The translations under genes and the position numbers were made by a program. The notes under the pieces are model-generated. The model saw only the letters and a program-made list of their open reading frames with translations, was not told the origin of the DNA and ran no database searches. A DNA stretch of 64,000 bases from Haloparvum alkalitolerans. Lineage in GTDB: Archaea; Halobacteriota; Halobacteria; Halobacteriales; Haloferacaceae. The stretch is from assembly GCF_050122995.1 (NCBI RefSeq), contig NZ_JBNLIA010000003.1, positions 248,001-312,000 on the forward strand, read 5' to 3'. Positions within the stretch are counted from its first letter, which is position 1, and the number at the start of each line of letters is the position of its first letter. This document shows positions 1-7,268 of this stretch, piece after piece.

Positions 1-728
1 GCGCGGGCGTTCGCCTCCTCCGGCGAGAGGCCGGTGACCTGCACGACCGAGGGGCGGTCCATCTGCTCGTCCTGTCCGGTTGGCTTGCCGAGCGCCTCGG
101 CGTCGGCGGTCGCGTCGAGCACGTCGTCGCGGATCTGGAAGGCGACGCCGACGCGCTCGGCGTAGTCGCCGAACGACTCCACGACGAACGGGTCCGCGCC
201 GCCCGCGACCGCACCCAACTCCGCGGCCGCGCGGAACAGCGCGCCCGTCTTCCGCCGCGCGAGCGTCATGTACTCCGGCTCGCTGGCGGGGCGGTCCACC
301 AGTTCGGTCGCCTCGCCCTCGCCGAGTTCGACGAGCGCCTCCGCGACGATACGCATCGCGCGCTCGTCGGCCGAGAACAGCGCGAACGCCTCCCCGAGCA
401 GGCCGTCGGAGGCGACGATGGCGGGGCCGTAGCCGTACTCCGCCCACGCGGAGGGGGTCCCGCGGCGCACGTCCGAGCGGTCGATGATGTCGTCGACCAC
501 CAGCGAGGCGTTGTGGACGAGTTCGACGCCGACCGCGAACTCGACCGCCTCGTCGGGGTCGCCCCCGACCGCCTCGCAGGCCAGCACCGTCACCGCCGGC
601 CGTACCCGCTTACCGCCCGCGAGCACGACGTGGGAGAGCCGCTCCGAGAGCGCGTCCGGCTCGACCTCCTCGATGAGGGCCTCAAGCCGCTCGTCGACGA
701 GCGCGACCCGGCGCTCCAGATACTCCAT
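1..728 (-). CDS. idsA: Polyprenyl (geranylgeranyl-type) diphosphate synthase, 3' end cut by window
   Basis: Condenses isopentenyl diphosphate with allylic diphosphates to make the isoprenoid chains used for archaeal ether lipids and carotenoids. The visible 242 residues contain the first Asp-rich motif DDIID (residues 79-83), the upstream GGKRVRP substrate loop, and the second motif DDVLD (201-205), in the order and spacing of the trans-prenyltransferase family. The ATG at 728 starts with MEYLERR and has no credible upstream alternative. The C-terminus lies beyond base 1. Chain length (C15, C20 or longer) cannot be told from sequence alone, and haloarchaea carry several paralogues, so the idsA symbol is a family name. 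Confidence 0.9.
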   Translation of the reverse strand, partial: MEYLERRVALVDERLEALIEEVEPDALSERLSHVVLAGGKRVRPAVTVLACEAVGGDPDEAVEFAVGVELVHNASLVVDDIIDRSDVRRGTPSAWAEYGYGPAIVASDGLLGEAFALFSADERAMRIVAEALVELGEGEATELVDRPASEPEYMTLARRKTGALFRAAAELGAVAGGADPFVVESFGDYAERVGVAFQIRDDVLDATADAEALGKPTGQDEQMDRPSVVQVTGLSPEEANAR

Positions 729-1055
729 TGCGTATAAAAACGGGACCCCGGCGCAAAGGTGTGACGGAAACGCGCGGATCGGCGCCGCTCCTCCCGGGCC
801 AGTTGCGAGGGCATTCGCGAGGAGGTCGGCAGTAGCCGGGTTTTGATCGGTTCGTCCCGCAGCGGTGCGGTTGCAGGGCGAGCGCGGTGCTGTGCGGGGC
901 GGTGCTGTGCGGGGCGGTGCTGTCCGGCACGGTAGACTCTGCGGCAGAACACGTTCCGTATCAGCGAAAACCGGCCGGGGCGCTCCGAGCGGGACGGTTC
1001 CGGCCGAGGAGATCCGCAGAAGGACCAGCGCCGCGATCGGCCCGACCACGAACCC
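729..1055. other. Intergenic spacer with short tandem repeat, no gene seen
   Basis: These 327 bases separate the promoter side of the prenyl synthase from the 3' end of rlmE. No ORF here looks coding; the open frames are GC-driven shadows. The only structure seen is a triple 15-base tandem repeat, listed separately. Confidence 0.6.
884..927. repeat. 15-bp tandem repeat, about three copies
   Basis: The unit GCGGTGCTGTGCGGG occurs at 884-898 and 899-913, followed by a diverged copy that ends in TCCGG. The copies are adjacent with no spacer. The G-rich wording resembles other short arrays in this window (near 4851 and 49280), so the same slippage-prone sequence type is probably involved. Confidence 0.85.
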
Positions 1056-1829
1056 CTACTCGTCCGCGCGGTCGGCGAAGCCGAACTTCGGCTTGATGTC
1101 GTCGACGACGACCTCCACCGTGTCGCCGGCCTCCGTACCGGGGACGAACAGGGTGTACCCCTCCACCTTCGCGATGCCGTCGCCCTCGCTGCCGACGCTC
1201 TCGATCTCGACCTCGATCCGGTCGCCCTCCTCGACGGGCGCGGTGATCTGGCCCTTGCCGACGAGGAACACCTCGGAGGAGGAGTCGCGGGAGGCCTCGG
1301 GGGAGACGGTGCGGACGTACTCGAACGCCTCGCCGACCTCCTCGCGGAAGTCGTCGAGGTCGCGGCCCTGGAACACCTTCACGACGAAATCGCCGCCGGG
1401 CGCGAGGACCTCGCGGGCGGTCTTGAACGCCTGTCGCGCGAGATGGACCGAGCGGGCGTGGTCGAGGTCGTACTGACCGGTCATGTTCGGCGCCATGTCC
1501 GAGACGACCACGTCGGCCTGTCGGCCGTCCATCCGGTCGCGGAGTTTGTCCCGCGTCTTCTCCTCGGTCATGTCGCCGCGGAGGGTCTCGACCGCCTCCG
1601 ACTCCAACTCGTCGATGCGCTGGAGGTCGACGCCGATCACGGTCCCGCCCTCGCCGACCTCCTCGGCCGCGACCTGCAGCCAGCCGCCGGGGGCCGCGCC
1701 GAGGTCGACCACGGTGTCCCCGCGGTCGAAGAGGTCCGCCGTCTCGTCGATCTGCTTGAGCTTGTAGGCGGACCGGGCGCGGTACCCCTGCTGTTTGGCC
1801 CGGTTGTAGTAGTCGTCCTTGCGAGTCAT
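1056..1829 (-). CDS. rlmE: 23S rRNA 2'-O-ribose methyltransferase RlmE (FtsJ/RrmJ) with TRAM domain
   Basis: SAM-dependent methyltransferase that modifies a uridine ribose of 23S rRNA. The 257-residue protein has the N-terminal SAYKLKQI segment with the catalytic Lys, the SAM-binding DLGAAPGGW loop, VVSDMAPN with the catalytic Asp, and FVVKVFQG with the second Lys, completing most of the K-D-K-E tetrad. From about residue 195 a TRAM domain (GDRIEVEIESV...) is appended; this RNA-binding extension is absent from bacterial RlmE but usual in haloarchaea. Start ATG at 1829 gives MTRKDDYYNRAKQQG. It stands alone, with the GNAT gene upstream on the same strand 80 bases away. Confidence 0.93.
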   Translation of the reverse strand: MTRKDDYYNRAKQQGYRARSAYKLKQIDETADLFDRGDTVVDLGAAPGGWLQVAAEEVGEGGTVIGVDLQRIDELESEAVETLRGDMTEEKTRDKLRDRMDGRQADVVVSDMAPNMTGQYDLDHARSVHLARQAFKTAREVLAPGGDFVVKVFQGRDLDDFREEVGEAFEYVRTVSPEASRDSSSEVFLVGKGQITAPVEEGDRIEVEIESVGSEGDGIAKVEGYTLFVPGTEAGDTVEVVVDDIKPKFGFADRADE

Positions 1830-1909
1830 TTCCCCGTGTTTGGCGGCCGCGGCGTTTATGAGCGTCGCTCGGAGCGGCCGTGTGCGGGGACGTGACGCGG
1901 CGGCGCGGG

Positions 1910-2521
1910 CTATCCCGACCGCTCGCCCTCGCAGCCGTGTCCGCCCGCCGGGAGCGGACGGATCCCCCGGAGGCGGTCGGCGTCGGCCCCCTCCTCGTCG
2001 CTCGCGCCGTCACTCGCGCCGTCGCCGGCGTCGTTTCCCCCGCTCTCATCGCGCGATTCGCCGCCCCGCTCGCCGATCGGTGTGGCGGAGAATCCCAGGT
2101 CCGCGTAGAACTCGCGGAGCGACGCGTCGTACGCGGCCGTCATGCGGTCGTGACCGGCCGCGGCGGCGTCCGCGAGCGCCCGGGCGACGAGCGCGGTGCC
2201 GACCCCGCGACCGCGTCTCGACCGCCGGACCGCGACCGCGTCGAGGTGAGCGGCGTCCGCGTCGCCGACGGCGGTGACGACCAGCGCGCCCGCGACCGCG
2301 GGGTCGCGGTCGCTGCCCCGCTCCGCGAGCGCGACGAGCGCGGTACCGGCGGCGAGCGCGGTCGCGAGCGCCTCGTCTGCCACCTCCAGCATCGCGCCGT
2401 CGAGCACGCGCCGCACGTCGAGTTCGTCCGCGGGGGTCGCGGTCCTGAGCCGAACGCCGTCGGGCGGCTCCGGATCCGGAAGGGCGGGCGCGTCCGTGGG
2501 GCCGCCCGAGCCGCCGGTCAC
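1910..2521 (-). CDS. GNAT-family N-acetyltransferase
   Basis: Predicted acetyl-CoA-dependent N-acetyltransferase of unknown substrate. The acetyl-CoA loop reads RRSRRGRGVGTAL, the RxxGxG/A signature, followed by the helix ADAAAAGHDRM and the late segment LREFYADLGF typical of GNAT folds. I place the start at the GTG at 2521, which overlaps the TGA of the upstream SAMP2-redoxin gene as GTGA; this indicates translational coupling. A longer open frame extends upstream but is antisense-like and overlaps the redoxin domain. The last 50 residues are an acidic Gly/Asp/Ser-rich tail. It is the third gene of the zinc protein/SAMP2-redoxin/GNAT operon. Confidence 0.8.
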   Translation of the reverse strand: MTGGSGGPTDAPALPDPEPPDGVRLRTATPADELDVRRVLDGAMLEVADEALATALAAGTALVALAERGSDRDPAVAGALVVTAVGDADAAHLDAVAVRRSRRGRGVGTALVARALADAAAAGHDRMTAAYDASLREFYADLGFSATPIGERGGESRDESGGNDAGDGASDGASDEEGADADRLRGIRPLPAGGHGCEGERSG

Positions 2522-3231
2522 GCGAACTTCCGGAGTTCGTCGAGCAGGTCGTCCACGTCGGGCCGGTCGACCGGCGTGTCGCCGGCGTGGCCCCACAGCA
2601 GTTCGGGCTCGCGCCGGAGGTCGACGAGCGCGGCAAGCGGCATCCGCCCGAGCAGGTCGAACCGCCGACCGAGCGGGCCGAACTTCACCGGCTGGCCGTA
2701 TCGGGTCGCCAGCTCGCTGTCCGGGTCCGCGACGATCGGGTAGGGCGCGTCGTGGTACACCACCCACTCGGCCGCCTTCTCGCGCGGTTCGGGGAGCACC
2801 GAGACGACCTCCGCGTTCAGCTCGGCGAACTCCTCGTAGCGGTCACAGACCGCCTCGACCTGCTCGCGGCAGTTGCCGCAGAGGAAATCGCGGTGAAACA
2901 GCAGTACCGCCACGTCCGCGTCCAAGTCTGTCAGGGAGAGCGGGTCGGGACCGGGGCCGGGATTCGGCAGCGAGAAATCGAGGTCGTTGGGGTCGGTCGA
3001 GGGCTGGTCCCCGGCGGACGTGGCGTCCTCCGCCCCGCCCTTGATCAGCCGGAGGAGGGTGACGCGCTCGGCCTCGACCGGGCTGTCCTCGGGGACGGGC
3101 GAGCCGTCGACGAGGACGGACGCCTCCTGCGGGCTGTATCCGGCCTCGCGGATCACGTCGCCGTAGGTGGCGTCGTCCGCGAGCGCGAGGTCGCGGTCCC
3201 CTGCACCGACGACCTCCACGGTCACGTTCAT
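2518..3231 (-). CDS. SAMP2 ubiquitin-like modifier fused in frame to a redoxin (peroxiredoxin-like) domain
   Basis: Residues 1-66 match the whole length of haloarchaeal SAMP2, the small archaeal ubiquitin-like modifier: they begin MNVTVEVVG and end LLRLIKGG, with the diglycine at 65-66. In known SAMP2 the chain stops at this diglycine, which UbaA adenylates. Here the frame runs on (GGC GGG GCG GAG) through a linker rich in Asp, Pro and Ser (67-100) into a thioredoxin-fold redoxin domain with LCGNC (Cys118, Cys121), ending at 237. The lysine used for SAMP2 chains in Haloferax (K58) is Thr here; K64 is the only lysine in the modifier part. It sits between the zinc protein gene (48 bases upstream) and the GNAT gene (overlap). 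The active modifier would need cleavage after Gly66, otherwise the domain is only a beta-grasp fold. A sequencing frameshift is possible but the linker looks natural. Confidence 0.85.
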   Translation of the reverse strand: MNVTVEVVGAGDRDLALADDATYGDVIREAGYSPQEASVLVDGSPVPEDSPVEAERVTLLRLIKGGAEDATSAGDQPSTDPNDLDFSLPNPGPGPDPLSLTDLDADVAVLLFHRDFLCGNCREQVEAVCDRYEEFAELNAEVVSVLPEPREKAAEWVVYHDAPYPIVADPDSELATRYGQPVKFGPLGRRFDLLGRMPLAALVDLRREPELLWGHAGDTPVDRPDVDDLLDELRKFA

Positions 3232-3279
3232 ACGCGTGACTGGGGCGGCGCGCCGTTTAAGCGGTCTGGTGGCGCGTGG

Positions 3280-3489
3280 CTACCGCTTCTCCAGGGTCCC
3301 CTCACAGGTGGGGCAGCGTTCGTGGGACGTGCCCGCGAGCTCGATGGTCCGGCGCTTGAAACACTCCGAGCACAGCAGCGCCCCGCACCGGGTACACTCG
3401 TAGCCGTCCCGCCCAGCCAGCCCGATCTTCGCGAGGAGTCCCTCGCTTTTCGGGTCCATCTCCGTGTCGCAGCGCACGCACCGTGGCAT
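3280..3489 (-). CDS. Small eight-cysteine zinc protein, possible cross-brace (FYVE/RING-like)
   Basis: A 69-residue protein with four CxxC pairs at 4/7, 32/35, 40/43 and 59/62. The spacing C-x2-C-x24-C-x2-C-x4-C-x2-C-x15-C-x2-C fits two interleaved zinc sites, as in FYVE and RING-like cross-brace folds, although the RRHHCR membrane motif of FYVE is absent. Two ordinary zinc ribbons in tandem are the alternative. No transmembrane segment is seen. It is the first gene of the operon that continues with the SAMP2-redoxin fusion. Function is unknown; a protein-interaction or modifier-related role is suggested only by its position. Confidence 0.75.
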   Translation of the reverse strand: MPRCVRCDTEMDPKSEGLLAKIGLAGRDGYECTRCGALLCSECFKRRTIELAGTSHERCPTCEGTLEKR

Positions 3490-3633
3490 CGATCGATCGC
3501 CGACAGGGACGCACGCCGAAAGAGTGTGTCGGTCGTCACCACGGAATCGGTCCCCGGGCCGTGCTCACGAGCGCGGTCACGCCCTGCGCTCGGTCACCCG
3601 AACGCGTAAACCGTCCGCGGGCGAACCGCGGCC

Positions 3634-4410
3634 GTGGCCTACGCAACGAACGACGGCGCGCGGATCCGGTACGAGACGGACGGCGACGGCCCGGCGGTCG
3701 TCTTCTGTGGCGACGCCGGGCTCGGCGCGTGGCAGTTCGGGTGGCAGCACGGCGCGGTGGCGGGACCGTACACCACGGTCACGATCGAACCCCGCGGGAT
3801 CGGCGAGTCGGACCCCCCGGAGGGTCCTCTCGACGCCGCGACGCTCGCGGCGGACGTGGACGCGGTGCTGGCCGAGGCGGGGATCCGCAAGGCGCACCTC
3901 GTGGGCTACGGGCTCGGCGGGATGGTCGCGCAGGCGTACGCGCTCGCCTCCTCGCGCCCGCGGAGCCTCTTCCTCATCGGGACGGCCGCGACCGGCGACG
4001 CGTACGACCCGGACGCGGTCTGGGCCGACCCGAACGATCCGGCCGCGGTCCGCGCCTCGCTGGAGGCCGCCTTCTCCCCCGGCTTCCGCGAGCGCCACCC
4101 GGACGTGCTCGACCGGATCACCGACTGGCGGATCGCGGAGGACGCCGACCCGGAGACGTTCGCGGCCCACCGCGCGGCCGTAGAGGCGTTCGACGTCGGC
4201 GACCGGCTTCACGAGCTAACGACGCCCGCGCTCGTGGTCCACGGCGACGCCGACGACGCCTGCCCGCCCCACTACGGCGAGACGCTCGCGGAGGGCCTGC
4301 CGCGCGGGGAGTTCCGGTCGGTCGCGGCCGGCCACCTCGCGGGGGTCGAAGCCTCCGCGGCCGTCAACGACGAGCTCCGCGGCTGGCTCGACACGCAGAC
4401 CGATGAATAG
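3634..4410 (+). CDS. Alpha/beta-hydrolase fold protein with Gly in place of the nucleophile Ser
   Basis: The 258-residue protein follows the alpha/beta-hydrolase plan: an early strand-loop (VVFCGDAG), the RGIGESD segment, a nucleophile elbow, HGDADDACPP carrying the candidate acid Asp207, and AAGHLAG with the candidate His234. The elbow reads GYGLGG (91-96), so the nucleophile position, residue 93, is Gly instead of Ser, Cys or Asp. A classical hydrolase mechanism is therefore unlikely, although cofactor-free dioxygenases and binding proteins of this fold also depart from the triad. Start is the GTG at 3634 giving MAYATNDG; the TAA-containing leader precedes it. It is transcribed away from the SAMP2 operon. 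Confidence 0.82.
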   Translation: MAYATNDGARIRYETDGDGPAVVFCGDAGLGAWQFGWQHGAVAGPYTTVTIEPRGIGESDPPEGPLDAATLAADVDAVLAEAGIRKAHLVGYGLGGMVAQAYALASSRPRSLFLIGTAATGDAYDPDAVWADPNDPAAVRASLEAAFSPGFRERHPDVLDRITDWRIAEDADPETFAAHRAAVEAFDVGDRLHELTTPALVVHGDADDACPPHYGETLAEGLPRGEFRSVAAGHLAGVEASAAVNDELRGWLDTQTDE

Positions 4411-4515
4411 GCGAGATACGTAGCCAGTTCTGGTGGAGACGTTGCTGATCGGGACGCCAACACTCAGAACGTCCTACCCGGCTGTCCGTACGACGTTTTT
4501 TGTGTTTCTGTTGCA

Positions 4516-4635
4516 GATCCTGTTGATCTGGACAGTAACGTCCAGAAAGCCCCAGCCGACTCGTTCTCATACGGTTTTTCTGTATCTGCTGTCGATCCTG
4601 CTGTTCGGAACACTAACGCCCAGAAATCCCCAGCC
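4516..4635 (+). repeat. Dispersed intergenic repeat, tandem pair of 42-bp boxes (locus A)
   Basis: Two copies of a 42-base box start at 4516 and 4594. Both begin GATCCTG, contain a CCAGAAA core and end CCCAGCC. Each is preceded by a run of T (TTTTTTGTG or GTTTTTCTG) and a nearby TACG, so the full repeat unit is about 78 bases. The same unit recurs at 18520-18633, inverted at 19457-19576, and once at 34363. Confidence 0.85.
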
Positions 4636-4850
4636 GGCTCGACCGGCCGCGGCACGCTCTGCGCGCTCGCGCCTCTCCACACCGCCCGGCGCGAGTGCTT
4701 GCGGCGCCGGGGCCGGATCGAGCCGGCTGTCCCTTTCAGTCCCCCCACCGCGACCGCACAGCACCGCAACCGAACCGCAGCCTCACACCTCCCCAACCTC
4801 GCCGGCGGCGCGGCCGAGGCTGGGGAGGGACGAGGCCTCGGTTGCGGTGC

Positions 4851-4890
4851 CGTGCGGTACCGTGCGGTGCCGTGCGGTACCGTGCGGTGG
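4851..4890. repeat. 10-bp tandem repeat with alternating copies
   Basis: Four 10-base units CGTGCGGTAC / CGTGCGGTGC / CGTGCGGTAC / CGTGCGGTGG follow one another, two of the types alternating. Looser copies (GTCGCGGTA-like) continue to about 4940. The period is close to one helical turn. No coding function is apparent. Confidence 0.8.
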
Positions 4891-5104
4891 AGTCGCGGCG
4901 CAGTCGCGGTGCGGTCGCGGTACAGTCGCGGTACGGTGCCGGGATCTCCGAACGTCGCCGTCCCGAGAAGCCGGATCTGCGACCGAGACAGAAAGCTCGG
5001 GCACGGCGCACCGAGAGCCGGTCGGAGCGTCCGGAAGGGCCGGCCGCGATCGGCGGAGCAGCACGGGGTCGAACCTGGGCGGCGGTCCTCCGTCACCGTC
5101 CGAC

Positions 5105-5734
5105 TCACCCGAGCACGACCCACGCCCCGAGTCCGATCAGCACGGCGCCCGCGACGCGGTCGAGCAGGACGCGCGTCGAGCGCGCGCCCACGAGCGAGGC
5201 GGCGGCGTCCGCGGCGGTCGCCACGGCCGCGAGGTAGCCCGCGGTCAGGACGGCGTAGGTGCCGCCGAGCACCGCCATGCCGAGCGTCCGGTCCGGCCCC
5301 TCGATGAACCCCGGCAGCAGCGCGAGGAAGAACAGCGCCACCTGCGGGTTGGCGGCGTTCACGAGGAAGCCGCGGCGGAAGCCGCCTGTGGCGGTCGCGC
5401 CCGCGGCGCGGTTCTCTGGCTCACTGTCCCCGACCGCTCTCTCGCCCGCGTTCCGCAGCGTGGCGGCGCCCAGCAGGGCCAGATACGCCCCGCCGAGCAG
5501 TCGGACGGCGTCCGCGGCCGCGGGGACGGTCCGGTAGACCGCTGCGAGGCCGAGCGCCGCGAGCGCGGTGTGGAACAGCACGCCGACCGCGACGCCGAGC
5601 GCGGCGCGGACGCCGAGCCCCCGCGACTGGACGCCCTGCGAGAGCACGAACAGCGTGTCCGGTCCGGGTGCGAGGATCAGCGCGACCGCGGCCGACAGGA
5701 ACAGCAGGTACGTCGCCGGGTCGGGGAGCACCAT
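5105..5734 (-). CDS. LysE/RhtB-family amino-acid or small-solute exporter
   Basis: A 209-residue integral membrane protein with about six hydrophobic helices. The N-terminal segment LSAAVALILAPGPDTLFVLSQGVQSRG is the LysE/RhtB signature (the GPD motif in the first helix), and NAANPQVALFFLALLPGF matches the conserved NPK-type third-helix motif. The family exports amino acids, homoserine lactones or related small molecules across the cell membrane. Start ATG at 5734 is the first in frame. It has no operon partner; SRP54 is divergent from its start. The substrate cannot be assigned. Confidence 0.9.
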   Translation of the reverse strand: MVLPDPATYLLFLSAAVALILAPGPDTLFVLSQGVQSRGLGVRAALGVAVGVLFHTALAALGLAAVYRTVPAAADAVRLLGGAYLALLGAATLRNAGERAVGDSEPENRAAGATATGGFRRGFLVNAANPQVALFFLALLPGFIEGPDRTLGMAVLGGTYAVLTAGYLAAVATAADAAASLVGARSTRVLLDRVAGAVLIGLGAWVVLG

Positions 5735-5869
5735 CGAGGAGGGGTGCGGCCGGCGGCGGTTTCAGCGCGTCGGTGCCGGCAGGGAGCGCTCGCGGCCGGC
5801 CGGCGGCGTCCCGCCCGCGCGAACGCGACGAACAAAGCCTTTACCGCGTGGACCGCCAAGGTCGGGCAA

Positions 5870-7267
5870 ATGGTACTGGACGACCTCGGGAGCTCCCTCC
5901 GCGGCAGCCTGAACAAGCTGCAGGGGAAGTCCCGACTCAGCGAGGACGACGTCGAGGAGATCGTCAAGGAGATCCAGCGCTCCCTGCTCTCCGCCGACGT
6001 CGACGTCTCCCTCGTGATGGAGCTGTCGGACGCTATCGAGACGCGCGCGCTGGAGGAGGAGCCGCCGGGCGGCACGACCGCGAAGGACCACGTCCTCAAG
6101 ATCGTCTACGAGGAGATGGTCGACCTCGTCGGCGACTCCACGGAGCTCCCGCTGGAGCCGCAGACGATCATGCTCGCCGGTCTGCAGGGGTCGGGGAAGA
6201 CCACCTCCGCCGCCAAGATGGCGTGGTGGTTCTCCAAGAAGGGGCTCCGCCCCGCCGTCATCCAGACGGACACCTTCCGGCCCGGCGCCTACGACCAGGC
6301 CAAGCAGATGTGCGAGCGCGCCGAGGTCGACTTCTACGGCGACCCGGACAACGACGACCCGGTCGACATCGCCCGGAAGGGACTCGAGGAGACCCAGGAC
6401 GCCGACGTGCGCATCGTCGACACCGCCGGTCGCCACGCGCTGGAGGACGACCTGATCGACGAGATCGAGCAGATCGAGGCCGAGGTGGCCCCCGACCGCT
6501 CGCTGCTCGTGCTCGACGCCGCCATCGGCCAGGGCGCGAAAGATCAGGCCAGCCAGTTCGAGTCGTCGATCGGCATCGACGGCGTGATGATCACCAAGCT
6601 CGACGGGACCGCGAAGGGTGGCGGCGCGCTGACGGCGGTCAACGAGACCGACTCCTCCATCGCCTTCCTCGGCACCGGCGAGACGGTGCAGGACATCGAG
6701 CGCTTCGAGCCGTCGGGGTTCATCTCCCGGCTGCTCGGGATGGGCGACCTCAAGCAGCTCTCCGAGCGCGTCGAGCGCGCGATGCAGGAGACGGGCGAGG
6801 AGGAGGACGACTGGGAGCCCGAGGACATGCTGCAGGGGAGCTTCACCCTGAAGGACATGCAAAAGCAGATGGCGGCGATGAACAAGATGGGGCCGCTCGA
6901 CCAGGTGATGGACATGATCCCCGGCATGGGCGGCGGGATGATGGACCAGCTCCCCGACGACGCGATGGACGTGACCCAGGACCGGATGCGCCGGTTCGAG
7001 GTGGTCATGGACTCGATGACCGACGAGGAGCTCGAGAACCCCCGCACGGTCGGCCAGGAGCGCGTCCGCCGCATCGCCCGCGGCTCCGGCACCGACGAGG
7101 AGACCGTCAACCAGCTGCTCGAACAGCACCGGATGATGGAGCGCACCATCGAGCAGTTCCAGGGGATGGGCGACGGCGACATGCAGCGCATGATGAAGAA
7201 GATGGGCGGCGGTGGCGGCGGCGGCCTCGGCGACCTGATGGGCGGCGGCAAGGGCCCGTTCGGCTGA
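5870..7267 (+). CDS. srp54: Signal recognition particle GTPase SRP54
   Basis: Targets ribosomes translating membrane and secreted proteins to the translocon, acting with 7S RNA and SRP19. The 465-residue protein has an N domain (LRGSLNKLQGKSRLSEDDVEEI), the G domain with GLQGSGKTT near residue 103, DTAGR near 184 and TKLDG near 242, and a Met-rich M domain (LKDMQKQMAAMNKMGPLDQV) that binds signal peptides and RNA. It ends in a Gly-rich tail. The start ATG at 5870 is preceded by CCTTTACC about 27 bases upstream, fitting a leaderless promoter. The open frame reaches back to 4433, but that part is repeat DNA and antisense to LysE, so I do not include it. Confidence 0.97.
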   Translation: MVLDDLGSSLRGSLNKLQGKSRLSEDDVEEIVKEIQRSLLSADVDVSLVMELSDAIETRALEEEPPGGTTAKDHVLKIVYEEMVDLVGDSTELPLEPQTIMLAGLQGSGKTTSAAKMAWWFSKKGLRPAVIQTDTFRPGAYDQAKQMCERAEVDFYGDPDNDDPVDIARKGLEETQDADVRIVDTAGRHALEDDLIDEIEQIEAEVAPDRSLLVLDAAIGQGAKDQASQFESSIGIDGVMITKLDGTAKGGGALTAVNETDSSIAFLGTGETVQDIERFEPSGFISRLLGMGDLKQLSERVERAMQETGEEEDDWEPEDMLQGSFTLKDMQKQMAAMNKMGPLDQVMDMIPGMGGGMMDQLPDDAMDVTQDRMRRFEVVMDSMTDEELENPRTVGQERVRRIARGSGTDEETVNQLLEQHRMMERTIEQFQGMGDGDMQRMMKKMGGGGGGGLGDLMGGGKGPFG

Positions 7268-7268
7268 G

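Larger units (their letters stand above)
4411..5104. other. Repeat-rich intergenic region between convergent genes
   Basis: No credible gene is present in these 694 bases, although the SRP54 reading frame happens to stay open upstream through it. It contains a tandem pair of a 42-bp box, a CCCTTTCAGT box at 4731, an area homologous to the spacer at 18442-19721, and a set of 10-bp repeats from 4851. It separates the hydrolase from the convergently read LysE exporter. Confidence 0.75.

Noticed and set aside
4433..5869. Open frame continuing upstream of SRP54 as a 479-residue N-terminal extension
   Set aside because: It runs through the repeat spacer and antisense to LysE; the SRP54 family starts at the ATG 5870, with a TATA-like element 27 bases upstream.
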